Source: Arthrobacter sp. Leaf337
GTDB lineage: Bacteria; Actinomycetota; Actinomycetes; Actinomycetales; Micrococcaceae
Direction: 5' to 3'
DNA length: 37,987 nt
NCBI RefSeq assembly: GCF_001423745.1
Contig: NZ_LMPC01000018.1
Coordinates: 1-37,987, forward strand
The position numbers and the translations under genes were made by a program. Below, one piece after another: positions 34,016 to 37,987 of the stretch. The notes under the pieces are model-generated. The model had not been told where the DNA came from. It saw only the letters and a list, made by a program, of their open reading frames with translations, and ran no database searches. The first letter of the stretch is position 1, and each line of letters opens with the position of its first letter.

Positions 34016-34031
34016 CGTAAGGATTTCGTAA
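34016..34031 (+). promoter_or_regulatory. CGTAA direct repeat with 11-bp phase upstream of the K+ transporter
   Basis: CGTAA at 34016-34020 and again at 34027-34031, exactly one helical turn apart (context CGTAAGGATTTCGTAAAG). OmpR/PhoB-family response regulators such as KdpE bind direct repeats with this spacing. It sits just upstream of a possible promoter (TTCTGC, 16 nt, TACGCT at 34062-34067), in an activator position for the TrkH gene. Confidence 0.45.
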
Positions 34032-34148
34032 AGACCGGGTTCTGCTGGAATCACGCGGTGCTACGCTCCGTGATGCGTCGAACTATGGGCACGGTTGTTG
34101 TCGCGGTGCCTGAAGCCCTTTGTATGCCCGCCGATGAGAGGACGTCCC

Positions 34149-35543
34149 ATGGCCGTACCGCTGAGGGGGCCGGCAAAGGTGCGCGCGGACATTCGGCCGA
34201 AGGACAGCCGCATCAGGCGCCTGCTCCTGCATCCGGTCAGGTCGGTGCCGGTGGCGTTCCTCGCCGTCATCATGATCGGGGCCGGTCTGCTCCTGCTTCC
34301 CGCCTCGCACTACCCCACGGACTCCGACGTCGTGATGCCGGCCCTGTTCACTTCGGTCTCGGCCGTCTGCGTGACCGGCCTGATAACCGTGGACACTGCC
34401 ACGTTCTGGACGCCCTTCGGCCAGGCGGTGATCCTCGGGATGATCCAGGTGGGCGGCTTCGGCATCATGACGCTGGCAACTCTGCTCGCCCTGCTGGTCC
34501 GCAAGAACCTCGGCCTCCGCGGGCAGCTCGTGGCGCAGTCCGAAACCCACACCCTGAATTTTGGTGATGTGCGCTCCGTGCTGGTGCGGGTCGCCAAGAT
34601 CATGGCCACACTGGAGGGCTGCACGGCAGCGGTCCTGACGCTCCGGTTCTGGATCGGTTACGACGCCAACCCTGCCACGGCACTCTGGCACGGCATCTTC
34701 CACGCTGTATCCGCCTTCAACAATGCCGGCTTCTCCCTCTACAGTGACAACCTCATCGGGCTGGCCGAAGATCCCTGGATCATTGTCCCCGTCTGCGCAG
34801 CCGTGGTGGCCGGCGGGCTGGGGTTTCCCGTGATCATTGCCCTGATGCGGGACGGGTTCCGGATCAGGGACTGGACAGTGCACGTCCGGCTGACCGTCTA
34901 CGGCACCCTGCTGCTTCTGGCGGCAGGCTTTGTGCTCTTCGCGGCCTTCGAATGGAACAGGCCCGAAACCCTGGGGCCGCTCTCCACAGGCGGGAAGTTC
35001 CTCGGGGCGCTGGCCGGCAGCGTGTTTCCCCGGACCGCCGGTTTCAACAGCATCGATTACGGGGCTGCCACACCGGAGACCCTGATGGTCACCAACATCC
35101 TGATGTTCATCGGCGGCGGGAGTGCGGGGACGGCGGGCGGCATCAAGATCACCACGTTCCTCATCCTGGGATTCGCCATCTGGAACGAGGTCCGCGGCCG
35201 CGAACAGGTGACCATCGCCCACCGCTCCATCAGTTCCTCGGCGCAGCGCCAGGCGCTCTCCGTTGCGTTGCTGGGCGTCGCCGCCGTCATTGCGGGCACG
35301 CTGCTGCTGCTGCTGTTCACCGACTACAGCCTCGAAAAGGTGCTCTTTGAATCCATCTCCGCCTTCGCCACGGTGGGGGTGAGCACCGGCATCACCTATC
35401 ACCTGCCGGTCAGCGCGCAGTGGGTGCTGATGGCCCTCATGTTCGTCGGCCGCATCGGCACCATCACTGTGGCTTCTGCCCTGGCACTCTCCGCGCATCC
35501 GCGGCTCTACCATTTGCCCGAAGAGCGGCCGATCATCGGCTGA
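34149..35543 (+). CDS. TrkH/KtrB-type potassium transporter membrane subunit
   Basis: 464 residues with four repeated M1-P-M2 units. The four selectivity-filter loops are seen: AVCVTGL (Gly at about 77), FNNAGF (191-195), PRTAGF (295-299) and FATVGVSTG (407-411), giving a potassium- or sodium-selective channel-like importer. ATG 34149 is preferred, with AGAGGA 7 nt upstream; ATG 34134 is in frame and also possible. The cytosolic partner KtrA/TrkA (an RCK protein) is not in the window. It is divergent from corA; a CGTAA direct repeat upstream suggests response-regulator control, for instance by KdpE. Confidence 0.92.
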   Translation: MAVPLRGPAKVRADIRPKDSRIRRLLLHPVRSVPVAFLAVIMIGAGLLLLPASHYPTDSDVVMPALFTSVSAVCVTGLITVDTATFWTPFGQAVILGMIQVGGFGIMTLATLLALLVRKNLGLRGQLVAQSETHTLNFGDVRSVLVRVAKIMATLEGCTAAVLTLRFWIGYDANPATALWHGIFHAVSAFNNAGFSLYSDNLIGLAEDPWIIVPVCAAVVAGGLGFPVIIALMRDGFRIRDWTVHVRLTVYGTLLLLAAGFVLFAAFEWNRPETLGPLSTGGKFLGALAGSVFPRTAGFNSIDYGAATPETLMVTNILMFIGGGSAGTAGGIKITTFLILGFAIWNEVRGREQVTIAHRSISSSAQRQALSVALLGVAAVIAGTLLLLLFTDYSLEKVLFESISAFATVGVSTGITYHLPVSAQWVLMALMFVGRIGTITVASALALSAHPRLYHLPEERPIIG

Positions 35544-35622
35544 TGCGGGCGGCCGCGAATTCAGGGCCGGATCAGGGCAATCCCCGACGCCCGATCAGGC
35601 GCGAGCGGGGGAGAATGGCCGT

Positions 35623-36024
35623 ATGAAGACATTGCTCAACATCATTTGGCTGGTATGCGGCGGACTCTGGCTGGCGCTGGGGTACTTCTTCGCGGGCATC
35701 ATCTGCTGCCTGCTCATCGTGACCATTCCATGGGGCATCGCATCGTTCCGGATTGCCTCCTACACGCTGTGGCCTTTCGGCCGCATGGTGGTGGACAAGC
35801 CGGGCGGCAACGGCGTGTTCTCGCTCCTGGGCAATGTGATCTGGCTGGTGGTGGCAGGGAGCTGGATCGCGATCGGCCATGTGGTGACGGCGTTCGCCAT
35901 GGCCATCACCATCATCGGAATCCCGCTGGCCATCGCGAACCTGAAGCTCATCCCGGTCTCGCTGATGCCCCTGGGCAAGCAGATCGTGCCCACCGACCGG
36001 CCGTTCGTCACCAGCTACCGCTAA
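35623..36024 (+). CDS. YccF domain membrane protein
   Basis: 133 residues with two tandem YccF repeats, each having a hydrophobic hairpin: NIIWLVCGGLWLALGYFFAG and NVIWLVVAGSWIAIGHVVTA are clearly duplicates, followed by TIPWGIASFRIASYTLWPFG and TIIGIPLAIANLKLIPVSLMPLG. The family is widespread and of unknown function. GGGGGAG lies about 9 nt before ATG 35623. It follows trkH on the same strand by 79 nt, where a GATCAGG repeat occurs twice; co-transcription is possible. Confidence 0.9.
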   Translation: MKTLLNIIWLVCGGLWLALGYFFAGIICCLLIVTIPWGIASFRIASYTLWPFGRMVVDKPGGNGVFSLLGNVIWLVVAGSWIAIGHVVTAFAMAITIIGIPLAIANLKLIPVSLMPLGKQIVPTDRPFVTSYR

Positions 36025-36051
36025 GGCCAGCGGCCGCCTACGGGCGAGCGC

Positions 36052-36804
36052 TCAGGCCCGGCGGAACGCGCCGTCGTCGAGAAGTGCGACGGCGGTGCTC
36101 CGGTTGAGCTCCGCAGCGATCTCCACGTCCTCCTGGTAACCGCCGAAAACGAGCTCGCGCCCGCTGGAGCATTCCAGCAGCGTGTCACCGAGCCGCGGTT
36201 CCGCAGCGGTGAACGCGTCCATGGCCCACCGGGCTTCGGGGGAGAGCCCGGCCCGGCGATGCCCGGGAAGTGCCGCCAGGAAAGCACCTGCGCCCAGCTG
36301 GTCCTCGAGCGCGGGCCGGAGTCCGCCGTCGGGCCATTTTTCACCGGCTGCAATAACGGCGATCACGGCGGCCGGGGGCAAGTTTCGGGCGGCCCAGTCG
36401 GCCGTGGCGCGGGCGTTCCGGAGGCACACTGCGGCGACGCGCGGCACCGCGCCCGCCAGGGAATGGGCCAACGCCGATCCGTTCGGTGAGGGAAGCACCA
36501 CCCTGTCCAGCGTTGACGCGGAGCGCAGGCTGGCGGAGGAGAGGCTGACCCCTTTGCCGCCGCGTCGTCCGGCAAGCACCGCCTGCTGTTCCGCCGCGAA
36601 ACCGGCTGCCGTGCCGTCCTTCCAGCGGTAGGGAAACACCTCGGCGCCACGCTCTACGGCGACGCTCACGCACGTGGTGAAACACAGGACGTCCACCACC
36701 ACGGCCAGTTCGGCCCCGGGCGCCACGGCCATGGCGCCGTCGAGCCCCCATTCGAAGCGGACCGTGAACGGCAGCTGCCGGTGCGCGGCCTGAACCTCGC
36801 TCAC
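36052..36804 (-). CDS. 2-phosphosulfolactate phosphatase (ComB) family protein
   Basis: 250 residues. ComB marks: RFEWGLDGAM, VVVDVLCFTTCVSVAVERGA (metal-site Asp followed by VLCF/S-T), and LPSPNGSALAHSLAG. In methanogens ComB removes phosphate from 2-phosphosulfolactate in coenzyme M synthesis; no other coenzyme M genes are seen here, so the bacterial substrate is unknown and may be another phosphorylated acid. It starts with GTG 36804 within the stop of the DUF4031-HD gene (GTGA, 4-bp overlap), a sign of translational coupling. Converges on yccF. Confidence 0.85.
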   Translation of the reverse strand: MSEVQAAHRQLPFTVRFEWGLDGAMAVAPGAELAVVVDVLCFTTCVSVAVERGAEVFPYRWKDGTAAGFAAEQQAVLAGRRGGKGVSLSSASLRSASTLDRVVLPSPNGSALAHSLAGAVPRVAAVCLRNARATADWAARNLPPAAVIAVIAAGEKWPDGGLRPALEDQLGAGAFLAALPGHRRAGLSPEARWAMDAFTAAEPRLGDTLLECSSGRELVFGGYQEDVEIAAELNRSTAVALLDDGAFRRA

Positions 36805-37688
36805 GCGGGCCAGGCTGCGGGGTTGAGCTCGCCGTTGAGGTTGCGCCGCGCGGAATCCAGCCAGAGCTCACGGCCGCGGGCCGTGTTGAACAGCGGATCC
36901 AGCTCCAGCAAATGACGCACGACGGCGGCGCGTCCGGCGGCGAAGTCGGCGTCGCCGATGTGCGCGAAGTCTTCCCGGACGGCGCTGAGGTAGCGGCCGT
37001 AGGCCTTGGGTTCGCCGCCGAGAACGGACAGGTCCGCATCGCAGAGGAGGGCGCCGTCGTCGTCCCCTGCCTCCGGGCGGTGGTCGGCAGTGAGCCGGAC
37101 CAGCCGCCCCACCTCGTACGCTTCGTCCTCGGACAGCCCGGCGTGCAGGAGCCTGTCCTCTGCCAGCCTCGCCGACTCCTCCTCGTCCTGGCCGGCGATC
37201 CCGCGGTATACGGCGTCGTGGAACCAGGCGGCGAGAACCACGGTGCGGGGAGGGTCTGCCGGCTCGGTGAGCAGGTCCAGGGCTTCGAGGACTGAGAGGA
37301 GGTGGGTGCGGCCGTGGTACTTCCGGTGCTCCTCGCCCCAGCGGTCCAGGAGGTCCAGGAAGAGGGCGTCGTGGCCTGGCAGCACGGCGTTCCAGCGGTT
37401 GAGCAGCGGCAGCTTGAGCGCCTTGCCGCGCTCGCGGGCCGGGATGCGGAGCCCGCAGGCGATCAGTTTTCGGACTAGGACCCGCGCCTCCACGGGGACG
37501 GCGCCGGCCTCCACGAGGGCCCCGTACCGGGCCTCGGAGACGTCGTAATGGTCGCCGTCGAACGCGCGTTCCGGAATGCCGGCGGCCTCGGCGAAACGGT
37601 GCAGTTCGTCGAGGGAGGTATCCGAGATCAAGTGCGAAAAGTGGGTTCCGTGGGCTGGCCAGAGCGGCGGATCCAGGTAAACGGCCAT
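36801..37688 (-). CDS. DUF4031 domain fused to HD-domain phosphohydrolase
   Basis: 295 residues in two parts. Residues 1-85 (MAVYLDPPLWPAHGTHFSHL, HYDVSEARYGALV) are DUF4031, usually a stand-alone protein of unknown role. Residues 92-290 are an HD-type metal-dependent phosphohydrolase: YHGRTH (His125, His129), WFHD (His157-Asp158) and LLCDADLSVLG (Asp217/Asp219). Such HD proteins hydrolyse nucleotides or phosphoesters. The ATG is preceded by a TAGAAT -10 box ending 7 nt away, so the transcript is probably leaderless. The ComB-like gene overlaps its stop, so the two products may work on linked phosphorylated substrates. Confidence 0.87.
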   Translation of the reverse strand: MAVYLDPPLWPAHGTHFSHLISDTSLDELHRFAEAAGIPERAFDGDHYDVSEARYGALVEAGAVPVEARVLVRKLIACGLRIPARERGKALKLPLLNRWNAVLPGHDALFLDLLDRWGEEHRKYHGRTHLLSVLEALDLLTEPADPPRTVVLAAWFHDAVYRGIAGQDEEESARLAEDRLLHAGLSEDEAYEVGRLVRLTADHRPEAGDDDGALLCDADLSVLGGEPKAYGRYLSAVREDFAHIGDADFAAGRAAVVRHLLELDPLFNTARGRELWLDSARRNLNGELNPAAWPA

Positions 37689-37695
37689 GGGGGAA

Positions 37696-37701
37696 ATTCT
37701 A
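37696..37701 (-). promoter_or_regulatory. -10 box (TAGAAT) for a leaderless DUF4031-HD transcript
   Basis: TAGAAT on the reverse strand ends 7 nt before the A of ATG 37688, so transcription should start at or beside the start codon. There is no ribosome site between. The -35 region is poor. Confidence 0.5.
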
Positions 37702-37772
37702 ATCCCGCGGGTGCCAGCGATTCCTCCGCAGGACAGGGCTAAATTGTCGGACCCCCGCGGCAGAGTTATCCC

Positions 37773-37987
37773 ATGGAGGTCTTGGGGGAACTCGCAGCAG
37801 GAGGGGCGTTGCGGTGGGCGGCATTGCCCGCCGCCGCTTCTGCTGTTCGATTTGCCTCCGTTCCGGGCCTGCGCAGTGTCCCCGACGGACTGCAGACTTC
37901 TCAGGCGTTGGCGTCCGACGGCGGCGGGGCCGGTGATCTTCCCCGGAGCCTTGCGCTGCTCAAACGTGCCAGTTCGACGGCGGTCGA
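37773..37987 (+). CDS. N-terminus of an unidentified protein, possibly DUF222/HNH endonuclease type, cut by window edge
   Basis: ATG 37773 opens a frame that stays open for 71 codons to the window end, starting MEVLGELAAGGALRWAAL and rich in Ala, Ser and Leu. No domain is complete. The start and the upstream segment (AAATTGTCGGACCCCCGCGG) resemble what I recall of the many DUF222/HNH endonuclease genes of Arthrobacter, a weak match. GC-rich frames stay open by chance, so this is tentative. No Shine-Dalgarno sequence precedes it. Confidence 0.4.
   Translation, partial: MEVLGELAAGGALRWAALPAAASAVRFASVPGLRSVPDGLQTSQALASDGGGAGDLPRSLALLKRASSTAV

Noticed and set aside
33911..34148. c-di-AMP (ydaO) riboswitch upstream of trkH
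   Set aside because: The leader lacks the conserved ydaO blocks and is too short after the likely promoter.
34083..35513. A 476-codon reverse frame opposite trkH
   Set aside because: Antisense shadow; the forward frame has all four K+ filter loops.

Overview
The window is GC-rich DNA (about two thirds G+C by eye) with dense genes on both strands, many GTG or TTG starts and probable leaderless transcripts. Gene content and protein character (two-component SMR exporters, CycA-type permease, DUF4031-HD fusion, many LLM flavin enzymes, MFS pumps) point to a high-GC actinobacterium, most likely Arthrobacter, Pseudarthrobacter or a close Micrococcaceae relative. That placement is an inference from family resemblance, not a search. 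No rRNA, tRNA, CRISPR array, insertion sequence or prophage gene was recognised; this looks like ordinary chromosome with several catabolic and transport modules.

Layout. 1-2.4 kb: the start of a sulfonate/nitrate-type ABC binding protein (reverse), divergent from an LLM flavin oxidoreductase, followed by a MarR regulator. 2.4-4.4 kb: a DHA2 drug-efflux MFS pump preceded by a clear palindromic operator, then a small lipoprotein. 4.6-8.6 kb: an M20 amidohydrolase and MHS-type transporter operon, divergent from a two-domain Lrp/AsnC regulator, with a decayed CocE-type hydrolase remnant behind it. 8.7-11.7 kb: an MFS pump converging on a cycA permease, with the two stop codons overlapping. 12-14.6 kb: a small unknown gene and a DEAD-box RNA helicase with a long leader that holds a short ORF overlapping an intrinsic terminator. 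14.6-18.8 kb: MBL hydrolase, aldo/keto reductase and a membrane GGDEF-EAL protein.

18.8-28.6 kb is the most coherent stretch. A secreted type I pullulanase with a downstream small-molecule kinase faces a LacI regulator. Next come two coupled SMR genes preceded by a guanidine-III (ykkC-III) riboswitch, which identifies the pair as a guanidinium exporter. After a membrane protein of unknown role, a second LacI regulator faces an intracellular glycogen-debranching-type glucosidase across two strong palindromes. Secreted and cytosolic debranching enzymes, each with its own LacI repressor, suggest use of external branched alpha-glucans.

28.6-38 kb: HutD, an isolated trpF, a second LLM enzyme, YceI, a serine hydrolase translationally coupled to CorA, a TrkH/KtrB potassium transporter with an 11-bp-phased direct repeat in its promoter, YccF, a ComB-like phosphatase coupled to a DUF4031-HD fusion, and the first 71 codons of a gene that may be a DUF222/HNH protein.

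The strongest non-coding signals are the guanidine-III riboswitch (24488-24528), the helicase leader attenuator candidate (12359-12631) and the palindromic operators at 2440-2465 and 26509-26568. No wholly new multi-gene system was identified with confidence.
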